A stretch of 64,000 nucleotides of DNA from Kitasatospora papulosa (GCF_000717245.1 NZ_JNYQ01000015.1:89643-153642); one strand, 5' to 3'. Positions 44,301-53,187 are shown, counted from the stretch's first letter. The notes: generated by a model not told the origin, from the letters alone. Numbers and translations are program-made.

Positions 44301-47300
44301 GGTCGCGCTGTACGAGCGCACCATGAGTGCGGCAACGGTCAAGAAGCACTACGCCGCCCGGTCCGCACTAATCACCGGTGACAGCGCCCACTACCGCGGC
44401 GAGATCGTCGGGGACGCCCCGGCCGCGTACTGGCCGCTGGACGAGAACAAGGGCGCGACCACTGCAGTCAGCAGGGTCACAGCTGCTCAGGGCAACGGCA
44501 CCTACGTCAATGCGACTGCAGGAACGACAGGCATCTTCGGCACGGGCGACGGGCAAGCGGTTCAGCTCTCCGGGACCGGGGCGGTCTCCGTCCCCGGCAA
44601 TCTGGTGGCAGGCACCACGGACCTCACGGCCGAACTCTGGTTCAACACGACGAAGTCCGGTGTGCTGCTCGGATTCCAGAACGCCGCACTCGGCGCCACG
44701 CCGACTTCTTGGCGCCCCGCCCTCAACATTGACGAGGCAGGGAAGTTGCGTGGTGAGTGGTATCTGACGGGTAATCCGGGCGCGAAGCCGATCACTTCCA
44801 CCCAGACGGTGACCGACGGCAAGTGGCACCACGCAGTGCTCACCGGTGCCCGTACCACTCAGTCGCTCTATCTGGACGGTGTGCTCGTCGGTTCGCTGGC
44901 AGGCACGATCTCCGAGCAGGGGCTGGCGTACGCCTACCTCGGCGCAGGGTACGCAAGCTCCGGGTGGATGGGAGTAGCCAGCGGTACCTACCGGTTCACC
45001 GGACAGATCGACGAAGCAGCCATCTACCGCAAGGCGCTGTCGGCCGACCAGGTCGCCGACCACTTCCAGTCACGCGAGCGGTCCGGGCTCTCTTCGCTGG
45101 CGGCCACCATCGGCGTGACCGACCCCCTCGGACACACGGTCCGTACGTCGTACGACGCGCTCAAGGGCATGCGGCCCACGCAGGTCACGGACGCCGAAGA
45201 CGGGGTGACCACCTACACCTACGACACGGGTGGCTTCATCCACACCGTGACCGACCCCAACGGGCACGCCACGGTCACCGGGCACGACGCCCGGGGCAAC
45301 GCGGTCACCACCACGACGTGCCGTGACGCGGACTCGTGCTGGAGCGCGTACACCGAGTACTACCTCAACCCGGACGACGAACTCGACCCGCGCAATGACA
45401 AGCCGGTCACTGCACGGGACGCACGTTCCACCGGGCCGGACGACGACCGCTACAAGACGTCCCTGACCTACACAGCGCTCGGCCTGCCCAGCACCACCAG
45501 GCTCGCGGACGCCCGTACCGCGACCACCGCCTACACCGACGGCAGCGAAGCAGCTGTCGGCGGCGGGACCACCCCGGCCGGGCTGGTCGCCAAGGAGACG
45601 ACTCCTGGCGGCGCGGTGACCACCTACCGGTACTTCGCCACGGGAAGCACCGCCGCGATCACCTCGCCCTCCGGACTGGTCACCGAGTTCACCTACGACG
45701 GCCTGGGCCGCAAGACTGCCGAGAAGCAGATATCCGACGCCGCTCCTGAGGGCGTGACCACCAGCTACGGCTACGACACCATGTCCCGAGTCGTCTCCGA
45801 GTCCGGCGTCGGCGTGAAGAACGAGATCACCGGAGTGACACACACTGCGAAGATCACCCGGTCGTACGACGCCGACGGCAACCTGCTCACGGAGTCGGCC
45901 GAGGACACCTCAGGCGGCGACGCCAAGCGCACCACGAGCTATCACTACGACAGCCACGGCCTGAACGACACGGTCACCGACGCGGAGGACCATGTCACTT
46001 CCCTCACCCACGACGCCATGGGACGGGCCGCCACGACGACCGACCCGACCGGCACCCGTCTCACCTACGCTTACACACCGCGCGGCCAGCACGCCGAAAC
46101 CGTCCTGAAGGACTGGACCGGGTCACCTACCGGCGAAGTCCGCGACCTGGTCGTCACCTCCAACGCCTACGATCCCGCAGGCCGCCTGGCCTCCTCGACC
46201 GACGCGATGGGCGCCACCACCACGTTCAGCTACTTCGACGACGGTCTTACCGCGACGAGCACGGCACGGCAGGTGAAGCAGGCGGACGGCACCCGGCGCG
46301 ATGTCCAGCTGGAGTCGAACACTTACGACGGTGCCGGAAACCTCACCCGCCAGGTCACCGGCGGCGGCAGCGTGACCATGACGCACACCGTGGACGCGAC
46401 CGGGCGCACCACCCGCAGCGCCCTCGACCCGGACGGCCTGAACAGGATCACCGACCTCGCCTACGACGCGGACGACCGGCTGACCGAGGAGAGCCGGCCG
46501 GTCGACGGCTCGGGGAAGCGGCTGACCACCACCGCTGAGTACGACGCCGCGGGCAACGTCACCCGCCAGCAGATCACCGACGGCACGTCCACCCACATCA
46601 CCACCAGCACCTATGACCAGCGAGGGTTGCCCACCTCCACCGTCGCCCCCAGGGGCAACGCGGAAGGAGCCGACCCCGACACATACCGCACCACTTACCG
46701 GTACGACGCGCTCGGGCGCCTGGTGGAAACTAAGGCACCGGCCACTTCAGTCGAGAACAAGGGCGGGACGGCTGCCACAGCCACGCCGACCACTCTGGGC
46801 GGATACAACACCTTCGGCGAAGCGACGGACAGCCGTGACGCACGGGGAGCCGTCACCCGCACCACTGTGGACGGCCTCGGACAGCCCACCGCTGTCACCC
46901 TCCCCGACTACACACCGCCCAGCGGCACCAAGATCAGCGCCGTAAGCAGCACCACGTACGACGCCCTCGGCAGACCCGCCACGACGACGGACCCGCTGGG
47001 CCGCACCAGCCGCTACACCTACGACCAGTTCGGAAGCCTGGTCCGGCAGACCGACCCCGTCGCGGGCACCGTTCCCACTGTTCTCGGACTGGAGAAGTCC
47101 GGCCTGCTGGACAGCACCTCCACCGACCTCGACGGAGCGGGCGTCTCGGAGTTCACCTGGACCCCGACCGGCCTGCAACTCTCAGCCACCGACCCGACAG
47201 GGGCCAGGACTCAGGCCACCTACGACGAGCTCGGTCGTCAGCTGACCGCGACGACTGTCGAGCAGTATCCGACCCTGCAGAACCTCACGACGCGGTACGT

Positions 47301-50300
47301 CTGGGACGACGCGGGCAACCAGACCGCATCCACCACCCCCGCAGGCCGCACCACCACCGCCACGTACAACCCGGCGGGGGAGACGACCACGGTGACCAAC
47401 CCGGTCTACGGCGTCACCCGGCTCAGCTACGACCGGCTCGGCCGGCAGACCCAGATGACCGACCCGACCGACCGCAGGAGCACTACCACATACGACGCGC
47501 TCGGCAACGTCACAGCCGCAGCGGACTACGGCACAGGCCAGAGCGTGCTGCGTACCGCGAAGGCGGAGTACGACGCCGACGGCAACAGGACGGCCACCGT
47601 CTCCAGCACTCAGGCGCGCACCACGTACACCTACGACGCACTGGGGCACATCACCAAGCAGGTCGAACCCGTGACGGACGCCAAGTCCATCACGACGACC
47701 TTCGGCTACGACGCGGCGGGCAACCGCACGCGGCTGACTGACGGCCGGGACAACACCACGACGTACACCTTCACGCCCTGGAACCTGCCCGAGTCCACCA
47801 TCGAACCCTCCACCACCGCCCACCCAGCCCTTACCGACCGCACCTGGACGACCGTCTACGACAAGGCGGGCCAGGACATCGCCGAGCTGCTGCCCGGCGG
47901 CGTGGAGCGCCGACGTACCTTCGACGGCCTCGGCCGCCTCGTTCGCGAGACCGGCACGGGCGCGGAGGCCGCCACCACCGACCGCACCCTCACCTATGAC
48001 CTTGCGGGCCGCATCACCGCCGCCGGCACGGGCAACGACCTCGCACGGAACACGTACACCTACAACGACCGAGGACAACTGCTCACCGCCGACGGCCCTG
48101 GCGGAAAGGTCGGCTACGGCTACGGCTACGACGCCGACGGCAACATGACCGAGCGGGTGGGCGTCGAATCCGAGTCGTACTACGGGTACGACGACGGCGG
48201 CCGGATCGACTGGGTCTGGGACTCCCTCAGCGACAGCGACATCTGGTACGACTTCGACACCGCAGGCAGGCCCCTGCTCGAGGAGTACGCGGTCAAGCCC
48301 GCAGGCTCCACGGAGTACGAAGCCACCGCCCGTCGCGACTACACCTACGACAGCCTCGGTCGCCTCGCGAGCGACAAGGTCGCCAACCTGGACAAGACAA
48401 CGCAGAAGGCCGGCACCACCTACGGCTACGACCTCGACGACCGCCTCACCGAGAAGACGACGAGCGGAACCGCAGGCGCGGGGAAGAACACCTACGGCTA
48501 CGACAAGGCCGGCCGGATGACGTCCTGGACCAGCGGCACGACCACCACCGCATACGGATGGGACGACGCCGGCAACCGCATCAAGGCAGGAGCAGCCACC
48601 GCTTCGTACGATGCCCGCAACCGTCTGACCGACGACGGCACCACCACGTACGGCTACACCGCACGCGGAACTCTTGCCGCGGCCACCAAGGGCGCCGGCG
48701 CATCCCGGGCTCTGACGTTCGACGCCTTCGAGCGCAAGGTCAGCGACGGTTCGGCGACGTTCACCTACGACTCGTTCGACCGCGTCGCCCAACAAGGCAA
48801 CGCCACGTTCAGCTACGACGGCGGATCCAACAACCTACTCAGCGACGGCACCAGCGTCTACAGCCGCACCCCGGACGGCGCCCTGCTGGCCAGCCAGGCG
48901 GGCAATGCGGCCCCGCAGTGGTCCATCACCGACCAGCACACCGATCTGGTCGCCGGCCTCTCGGCCGACGGCACCCAGGTCATCAGCTCCACCGCCTACG
49001 ACCCCTTCGGCCAGGAGACCGCCACAAACGGCACCACCCCCGCCCTGGGTTACCAGTCCGGCTGGACCGACCCCACATCCGGCGACGTCAACATGGCGGC
49101 CCGCTGGTACCAGCCCGGCACCGGAGGCTTCACCTCCCGCGACACCTGGCAGCTCGACCCCTCCCAGTCCGCACAACGCGCCAACCGCTACTCCTACGGC
49201 TTCGGATCACCCCAGAACGGCACCGACCCGACCGGGCACTTCTTCCCACTCGTAGCTCTCGGCGGACTCGCTGTCTGGGAAGCGCTGGGTTGGGGAACCG
49301 CCGGCGTAATCGCCGTAGGAGGCGGAGCAGTGGCCGCCGACCGGTACGTGCGTTCGCGTAGCGACACCATGAGTAACAGCTACGTCCAGACCAATGTCCT
49401 GTCGAACAGCTACGCACGGTCCACGGCCGCCGCGATCCGAGCCCAGGCCAGCAGGTTCAGCAGCTCGCACTCCACTGGATCATCGGCAGGGGGAGGGAGC
49501 GGCGCGGGATACACCCCCTACTACCCCCGCTGGAACACTGCCCCCACCTATCCGAACCTGGGCAGTGCTGCAGCCCAGTCAGTCCGCGCCGCAGTTCGCC
49601 CGCCCCGCCCGGTAATCGACCAGAACGTCAACAACGGCCCGAACCCCAAGCCGGCCCCGAATCGGCCGGCGCCCAAGCCCGACTGGGACCCCAAGAACGG
49701 CGGCTGGACGCCCGGCGATGGCTGGAAAATGATCGTCGGCGCACTAAACATGCTGAACCTGGCCGGCAACGACCAGTTCCAGCCGGAGCAAGCCCCGACC
49801 CCGTATCCGGCCGCAGGAGCTGACCCTGGTTCAGGTACCGATGACGACAAGCCCAAGGACTGCCGTCGAAATGGCAAGGGGTGGAAGGAACCCGGGCAGC
49901 GGGATGCCGCGAACGGGAACCGGGCGACGGCCATGAACGCCTGCCTCGACCTTACGCAGATCCAGGGCGGGACGAAGACCGAAAAGGACACCCGCCCGCC
50001 GGGCTACAACTGGGCTGGCCGGTATGCCGCCGTTCATGGTGAAAGTCCGAGTAGCGCTGTGAACAACTGCCATCTCCTCGGGAAGCAGCTGGGCGGCTCG
50101 GGGACGGACCTCGCTAACCTGGCTACGTGCACGCGACCTGCGAACACCCACGTCGACGGTCCTGGGAGGCTGCAGGACACCATGGTCAAGTATGAGGACA
50201 GAGTTGAGGCAGCTGTCAGCCGTGGGGAAGTCGTTCGGTACACCGTGGAGCCTGTGTATGCGGGACCTAGAACGGTTCCAGTTGCATTTCACATGAAGGC

Positions 50301-50433
50301 CGAGGGTGTTGCGCCAGGCAATCTTCCCGGGGAGAGGTTTGATGTTCTGGTGCCGAACTCTCTCAACACGCAAAAGAACTTCGGTATTGTCAACTACAAG
50401 GGGCTTCCTGTTCCGATCGGAGGAATGTCATGA
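41335..50433 (+). CDS. RHS/YD-repeat polymorphic toxin, main part with C-terminal nuclease
   Basis: About 3032 residues. The frame is open back to about 41260, continuing the previous entry. In order: Ig-like domain; opening of the RHS body (TRTYNSLDPRRTNAFGVGW); three LamG-like domains (about 500-720, 785-1000, 1025-1240); long YD-repeat shell (1265-2550); RHS core (ARWYQPGTGGFTSRDTW ending NGTDPTGH, about 2580-2636); a hydrophobic segment; Pro-rich linker; and a C-terminal DNA/RNA nonspecific-endonuclease-type toxin (about 2840-3020). The toxin has NNCHLLGKQLGGSG (catalytic His near 2913), NLATCTRPANTH and YEDRVEAAVSRGE. The YD shell encloses the toxin and the core cuts it free. The stop overlaps the immunity gene. 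The frameshift may make the whole gene inactive or may be a sequencing error. Confidence 0.9.
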   Translation: MDDWTHGRKKNYGLAVKASTSDSKGWKQFGSDDYPNGKPSLDVTWTPYGATYGLGDFTAPVTATTQGSMKVTVTNRGQATWPKGGDYRLRYNLYNASGTEITDSSKIAYTLMPSDISPGESVTLDAKIAPLTPATYTIEWTMTDLGVSRFTTAGVPGAAVKISAVNIPPVLTAEAPASGTPVDSLTPALWANGKDTDRYPSSALSYTFEVCEIEGSDSRKNCRKGTRSTKQQWTVPAGWLSWGKTYAWYAYVYDGSATSSQPHASVFTTSVPQPAVTSHLGGADGTSEIGARSGNYVTAATDAAMPTVGPELSVTRTYNSLDPRRTNAFGVGWSTRWDMRLVQETVGNTVMVTRADGSQVRFGRNPDGTLAGPSGSTTDLVADSTGWTMRQRGGTTARFDSSGLLTSVTDSAGRVQTLTYGGADNRTLSTVSDKLSGRSLHFTWTGGRISSVTTSPMGAGSPGLTWTYSYSDDRLTKVCPPSSSTQCTGYDYENGSLYHSMVLDAGPQSYWPLGEEEGSTASSSAPSRDGLNDALYRDVTLGATSALTGTTDTAASFDGRDSVVELPDAALETSDILTVELWFKTTQPGVLATLQDAEIGSKPTRYSPFLNVDADGKLRGQFYTVEYAGTKPIVSPKAVTDNAWHHAVLTSQGTAQTLYLDGAKVGSLTGTVSMREDQKAYLGAGWANEGWMGVAADTHRFSGTMDEVAVYGRPLDAATVKDHYTAREAAGRITKVTLPSGRSHASAVYDPATGRLTEHTDDNGGTWKVSAPDYSAGSVTYADEVRAFAPEGYWRLGERSGSKAVSAAGDGSEGSYGDGTTLGAAGVFADGDDTAATFDGSADSYVQLPNDLPTSPTTPTVELWFKTAKSGVLMGLQDVELGETPTSWRPVLNIDTAGKLRGEWYLAGNPGADPITSSQTVTDNKWHHAVLTGAVNTQSLYLDGQLVGSMAGTISDQGRPYAYLGAGYASSGWMGVAAGTYHFTGQMDEVALYERTMSAATVKKHYAARSALITGDSAHYRGEIVGDAPAAYWPLDENKGATTAVSRVTAAQGNGTYVNATAGTTGIFGTGDGQAVQLSGTGAVSVPGNLVAGTTDLTAELWFNTTKSGVLLGFQNAALGATPTSWRPALNIDEAGKLRGEWYLTGNPGAKPITSTQTVTDGKWHHAVLTGARTTQSLYLDGVLVGSLAGTISEQGLAYAYLGAGYASSGWMGVASGTYRFTGQIDEAAIYRKALSADQVADHFQSRERSGLSSLAATIGVTDPLGHTVRTSYDALKGMRPTQVTDAEDGVTTYTYDTGGFIHTVTDPNGHATVTGHDARGNAVTTTTCRDADSCWSAYTEYYLNPDDELDPRNDKPVTARDARSTGPDDDRYKTSLTYTALGLPSTTRLADARTATTAYTDGSEAAVGGGTTPAGLVAKETTPGGAVTTYRYFATGSTAAITSPSGLVTEFTYDGLGRKTAEKQISDAAPEGVTTSYGYDTMSRVVSESGVGVKNEITGVTHTAKITRSYDADGNLLTESAEDTSGGDAKRTTSYHYDSHGLNDTVTDAEDHVTSLTHDAMGRAATTTDPTGTRLTYAYTPRGQHAETVLKDWTGSPTGEVRDLVVTSNAYDPAGRLASSTDAMGATTTFSYFDDGLTATSTARQVKQADGTRRDVQLESNTYDGAGNLTRQVTGGGSVTMTHTVDATGRTTRSALDPDGLNRITDLAYDADDRLTEESRPVDGSGKRLTTTAEYDAAGNVTRQQITDGTSTHITTSTYDQRGLPTSTVAPRGNAEGADPDTYRTTYRYDALGRLVETKAPATSVENKGGTAATATPTTLGGYNTFGEATDSRDARGAVTRTTVDGLGQPTAVTLPDYTPPSGTKISAVSSTTYDALGRPATTTDPLGRTSRYTYDQFGSLVRQTDPVAGTVPTVLGLEKSGLLDSTSTDLDGAGVSEFTWTPTGLQLSATDPTGARTQATYDELGRQLTATTVEQYPTLQNLTTRYVWDDAGNQTASTTPAGRTTTATYNPAGETTTVTNPVYGVTRLSYDRLGRQTQMTDPTDRRSTTTYDALGNVTAAADYGTGQSVLRTAKAEYDADGNRTATVSSTQARTTYTYDALGHITKQVEPVTDAKSITTTFGYDAAGNRTRLTDGRDNTTTYTFTPWNLPESTIEPSTTAHPALTDRTWTTVYDKAGQDIAELLPGGVERRRTFDGLGRLVRETGTGAEAATTDRTLTYDLAGRITAAGTGNDLARNTYTYNDRGQLLTADGPGGKVGYGYGYDADGNMTERVGVESESYYGYDDGGRIDWVWDSLSDSDIWYDFDTAGRPLLEEYAVKPAGSTEYEATARRDYTYDSLGRLASDKVANLDKTTQKAGTTYGYDLDDRLTEKTTSGTAGAGKNTYGYDKAGRMTSWTSGTTTTAYGWDDAGNRIKAGAATASYDARNRLTDDGTTTYGYTARGTLAAATKGAGASRALTFDAFERKVSDGSATFTYDSFDRVAQQGNATFSYDGGSNNLLSDGTSVYSRTPDGALLASQAGNAAPQWSITDQHTDLVAGLSADGTQVISSTAYDPFGQETATNGTTPALGYQSGWTDPTSGDVNMAARWYQPGTGGFTSRDTWQLDPSQSAQRANRYSYGFGSPQNGTDPTGHFFPLVALGGLAVWEALGWGTAGVIAVGGGAVAADRYVRSRSDTMSNSYVQTNVLSNSYARSTAAAIRAQASRFSSSHSTGSSAGGGSGAGYTPYYPRWNTAPTYPNLGSAAAQSVRAAVRPPRPVIDQNVNNGPNPKPAPNRPAPKPDWDPKNGGWTPGDGWKMIVGALNMLNLAGNDQFQPEQAPTPYPAAGADPGSGTDDDKPKDCRRNGKGWKEPGQRDAANGNRATAMNACLDLTQIQGGTKTEKDTRPPGYNWAGRYAAVHGESPSSAVNNCHLLGKQLGGSGTDLANLATCTRPANTHVDGPGRLQDTMVKYEDRVEAAVSRGEVVRYTVEPVYAGPRTVPVAFHMKAEGVAPGNLPGERFDVLVPNSLNTQKNFGIVNYKGLPVPIGGMS
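42834..45070 (+). repeat. Three tandem LamG-like domain repeats in the RHS gene
   Basis: Units start near 42834, 43690 and 44400. Each encodes a 'YWPLGE' or 'YWRLGE' strand, TVELWFKT, a WHHAVLT strand, SLYLDG and an end 'MDEVA.Y.R.L.A.TVK.HY'. Units 2 and 3 are the most alike, including long shared DNA stretches, which points to recent duplication. LamG-like domains bind sugars or proteins, so they may mediate target-cell contact. Confidence 0.75.
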
Positions 50434-51071
50434 CGAATGGCGGAGTTATCGGGCTGACTGGTCACCAGGCCTTTCAGGGGCTGAGTGAACTCCTTTCCCT
50501 GAATCATGAGGCTGGCGACGAAGTTGACTGGTCCGAGATGCAGCGGTCCTGGGGGACAAACTTTCCGTCGGACTATAAGTGCTTCATGTCCGTTTATGGG
50601 GTCGGCTCGATCTCGGACGGTATGGATATTGCGCGTCCTGGCCCGCCACGGGGTGATGAGTCCGGCTCCATGGGGCAGGAGACGGCGAACGCGAGACTTG
50701 CTTGGGGTCTAAAGCGCACGCCGGAGCGGTCGGGCCTGGTGAAGCTCCCGCTCATTGCCTGGGCGGTGACAATCGGTGGAGACGTGGCCTGTTGGCTTAC
50801 CTCTGGCGACGACCCTGAGGATTGGCCAGTGGTCGTCGTGCGGGGGGATTCAACCGTCAGTATTCAGCGATACGGAATGGCGGAATTCCTGAGACAAATT
50901 CTCGTTGGTGAACTTGACGAGTGCCCGTTCGATGACGCAACCCTATGGAGGGGCGGAGAGCAGAGATTTCTCCATCGCAGGGAGAGGGGGCGCCTTATCG
51001 CTGAAGGGTTTGATCCGTGGACCGGACTTCCTGATGAATATTCTGACATGAATCTGGAAGACTTCTCCTGA
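50430..51071 (+). CDS. SMI1/KNR4 (SUKH-1) family immunity protein
   Basis: A 213-residue SUKH-superfamily protein. The hallmark is WSEMQRSWGTNFPSDYKCFM followed by SVYGVGSISDGMDIARP (about residues 35-70), matching the 'W...E...G..LP.DY..F...YG.G.I' pattern, then AVTIGGDVACWLTSGDDPEDWPVVVV. These proteins bind and block nuclease toxins. The ATG overlaps the stop of the RHS nuclease gene (ATGA), so toxin and immunity are coupled. G+C is much lower than in neighbouring core genes, a sign of transfer. It would protect the cell and its kin from the RHS toxin. Confidence 0.88.
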   Translation: MTNGGVIGLTGHQAFQGLSELLSLNHEAGDEVDWSEMQRSWGTNFPSDYKCFMSVYGVGSISDGMDIARPGPPRGDESGSMGQETANARLAWGLKRTPERSGLVKLPLIAWAVTIGGDVACWLTSGDDPEDWPVVVVRGDSTVSIQRYGMAEFLRQILVGELDECPFDDATLWRGGEQRFLHRRERGRLIAEGFDPWTGLPDEYSDMNLEDFS

Positions 51072-51220
51072 GGTGTAATTGACGGTTGCTCAGCTTTTCC
51101 TGACGTGCGGTCAGTCATGCAAAATCATCTTGCACGTGCGTTGCGCAAGGTGCTGAAAAGCAACAGTGATCAGTGAAGGGTCATGAAGGTAAGTATTCGC
51201 AGGTCAGATGGCATGTTGCG

Positions 51221-51254
51221 GTGTCGTGCCCTTTGCCGCCAAGAGGCACGACAC
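51221..51254 (-). terminator. Terminator of the murA-type gene
   Basis: Perfect 10-bp arms GTGTCGTGCC and GGCACGACAC flank a 14-nt loop, 8 bp past the stop of the leftward gene. Confidence 0.8.
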
Positions 51255-51279
51255 CCTACCGATCAGATGTCCCGGAAGA
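51221..51279. repeat. Right 59-bp direct repeat (attR-like)
   Basis: It is the partner of 37075-37133 (50/59 identical, gapless). It includes the terminator of the murA-type gene and its last codons; the identical 17-bp core is 51263-51279. Confidence 0.8.
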
Positions 51280-52792
51280 TCTCGATCTGCGCCCCCACCG
51301 AGTTCAGCCGCTCCGCGAGTTCCTCGTACCCCCGGTTGATCACGTACACGTTGCGCAGGACCGACGTCCCCTCTGCCGCCATCATCGCCAGCAGCACCAC
51401 CACCGCCGGTCGCAGTGCGGGCGGGCACATCATCTCGGCGGCGCGCCAGCGGGTCGGGCCCTCGACCAGGACGCGGTGCGGGTCCAGCAGCTGGAGCCTG
51501 CCACCGAGGCGGTTGAGGTCGGTGAGGTAGATCGCGCGGTTGTCGTAGACCCAGTCGTGGATCAGGGTCTGGCCGTGAGCGGAGGCCGCGATGGCCGCGA
51601 AGAACGGCACGTTGTCGATGTTCAGGCCGGGGAACGGCATCGGGTGGATCTTGTCGATGGGGGCCTCCAGCTTGGAGGGCCGGACCGTCAGGTCCACCAG
51701 CCGGGTGCGGCCGTTGTCGGCCGCGTACTCCGCCGTGCGGTCGCAGTCGACGCCCATCTCCTCCAGGACGGCGAGCTCGATCTCCAGGAACTCGATCGGG
51801 ACCCGGCGGATCGTCAGCTCGGACTCCGTCACCACGGCGGCGGCCAGCAGGCTCATCGCCTCGACCGGGTCCTCGGAGGGGGAGTAGTCGACGTCCACGT
51901 CGATCTCCGGCACACCGTGCACCGTGAGCGTCGTCGTCCCGACGCCCTCGACGCGCACGCCGAGCGCCTCCAGGAAGAAGCACAGGTCCTGGACCATGTA
52001 GTTGGAGGAGGCGTTGCGGATGACGGTCGTGCCGTCGTGCCGGGCGGCGGCCAGCAGGGCGTTCTCGGTCACCGTGTCGCCGCGCTCGGTCAGCACGATG
52101 GGGCGGTCCGGCCGGACCTCGTGGTCGACCTGCGCGTGGTACAGCCCGTCGGTCGCGGCGATCTCCAGGCCGAAGCGGCGCAGCGCGATCATGTGCGGCT
52201 CGATCGTCCGCGTACCGAGGTCGCAGCCTCCGGCGTACGGGAGGGTGAAGCGGTCCGTGCGGTGCAGCAGCGGGCCGAGGAACATGATGATCGAGCGGGT
52301 CCGGCGTGCGGCGTCCGCGTCGATGGCGTCCAGGTCGAGCTCGGCGGGCGGCAGGATCTCCAGGTCGACGCCCTCGTTGACCCAGCGGGTGCGTACGCCG
52401 ATGGAGTTGAGGACCTCCAGGAGCCGGAAGACCTCCTCGATGCGCGCCACCCGGCGCAGGACCGTGCGCCCCTTGTTGAGCAGGGAGCCGCAGAGCAGCG
52501 CGACACACGCGTTCTTGCTCGTCTTGACGTCGATGGAGCCGGAGAGCCGGCGTCCGCCGACCACGCGCAGATGCATGGGTCCGGCGTAGCCGAGCGACAC
52601 GATCTCGCTGTCGAGGGCTTCGCCGATGCGGGCGATCATCTCAAGGCTGATGTTCTGGTTGCCGCGCTCGATGCGGTTGACGGCGCTCTGGCTCGTGGCG
52701 AGCGCCTCGGCGAGCTGACTCTGTGTCCAGCCACGATGCTGGCGGGCGTCACGGATGAGCTTGCCGATACGTGCGAGGTAGTCGTCTTCCAT
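51263..52792 (-). CDS. murA: UDP-N-acetylglucosamine 1-carboxyvinyltransferase family protein with N-terminal XRE helix-turn-helix
   Basis: A 509-residue fusion. Residues about 7-66 form an XRE/Cro helix-turn-helix (LIRDARQHRGWTQSQLAEAL, SQSAVNRIERGN). The rest is a MurA/EPSP-synthase-fold enzyme: LRVVGGRRLSGSIDVKTSKNA (Lys-Asn pair of the active site) and YAGGCDLGTRTIEPH, where the Cys is at the place of the phosphoenolpyruvate-binding Cys115 of E. coli MurA; the C-terminus is ELAERLNSVGAQIEIFRDI. MurA transfers enolpyruvate to UDP-GlcNAc at the start of peptidoglycan synthesis. Streptomyces usually has a separate housekeeping MurA, so this HTH-bearing version may be regulatory or specialised. 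It lies next to aconitase genes in other streptomycetes, as I recall. Its 3' end is the island insertion site. Confidence 0.9.
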   Translation of the reverse strand: MEDDYLARIGKLIRDARQHRGWTQSQLAEALATSQSAVNRIERGNQNISLEMIARIGEALDSEIVSLGYAGPMHLRVVGGRRLSGSIDVKTSKNACVALLCGSLLNKGRTVLRRVARIEEVFRLLEVLNSIGVRTRWVNEGVDLEILPPAELDLDAIDADAARRTRSIIMFLGPLLHRTDRFTLPYAGGCDLGTRTIEPHMIALRRFGLEIAATDGLYHAQVDHEVRPDRPIVLTERGDTVTENALLAAARHDGTTVIRNASSNYMVQDLCFFLEALGVRVEGVGTTTLTVHGVPEIDVDVDYSPSEDPVEAMSLLAAAVVTESELTIRRVPIEFLEIELAVLEEMGVDCDRTAEYAADNGRTRLVDLTVRPSKLEAPIDKIHPMPFPGLNIDNVPFFAAIAASAHGQTLIHDWVYDNRAIYLTDLNRLGGRLQLLDPHRVLVEGPTRWRAAEMMCPPALRPAVVVLLAMMAAEGTSVLRNVYVINRGYEELAERLNSVGAQIEIFRDI

Positions 52793-52954
52793 GGCTGCAC
52801 GCTATCTCAGATATGAGATGAAGATCGCGCCGGGGTGTGCGGTTCGGGTGACGACCGGCGTGTCGACCGGGTGCCGGGCCGTGGGCGGGCGCCTGTGTGA
52901 AGCATCAGGCCCCCGCCCGCGACCCGGCGTGCGGTGTTACGCCGACCAGGTGAA

Positions 52955-53155
52955 TCAGCCGCGGCGGCTGCGCTTGGTCGTCTTCCGCCAGCCGAAGGGA
53001 CCGGGCAGGTCCATCGACGTCGTGCGCCGGCCGGTGCTGCTGTGCGTGCGCTTCGGGCCGTGCCGTCCGCCCGTCGTCACGGACCACGAGCGGCGGTTGA
53101 TGTTCAGCCGGACGCCCGGAAGGATCTGGAAGCTCTTGCGGAATGTGAGCGGCAT
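52955..53155 (-). CDS. DUF4236-domain small protein
   Basis: A 66-residue basic protein starting MPLTFRKSFQILPGVRLNIN, followed by RRSWSVTTGGRHGPKRTHSSTGRRTTSMDLPGPFGWRK in two pieces. This is the complete DUF4236 pattern (short strands with 'R.s...pGvrlN.s..g.s.s.G..G.....t.G.R'). Function is unknown. GAGGAGG precedes the ATG. It sits between the XRE-MurA gene and a 22-bp repeat array. Confidence 0.88.
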   Translation of the reverse strand: MPLTFRKSFQILPGVRLNINRRSWSVTTGGRHGPKRTHSSTGRRTTSMDLPGPFGWRKTTKRSRRG

Positions 53156-53187
53156 CTGCGCCTCCTCTGTCAGGAGTACGCGTATCC

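Larger units (their letters stand above)
37075..51279. mobile_element. 14-kb genomic island inserted at the 3' end of a murA-family gene
   Basis: A 59-bp direct repeat at both ends, gene content foreign to the flanks (polymorphic toxins, immunity genes, a DUF4913 plasmid-type gene, a transposase fragment) and lower G+C, especially at the toxin-immunity junctions, mark this as an acquired island. The murA reading frame is intact at the right end, as expected when an element carries a replacement 3' end of its target gene. No integrase, excisionase or tRNA is visible, so the element appears to be a remnant that can no longer move by itself. The ancestral order would have been the BNR gene next to murA. 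Confidence 0.7.

Noticed and set aside
51072..51220. Possible small gene or RNA between the SMI1 gene and the right repeat
   Set aside because: Only short A+T-rich inverted pieces (GCTTTTC / GAAAAGC) are seen; no coding frame or clear RNA fold.
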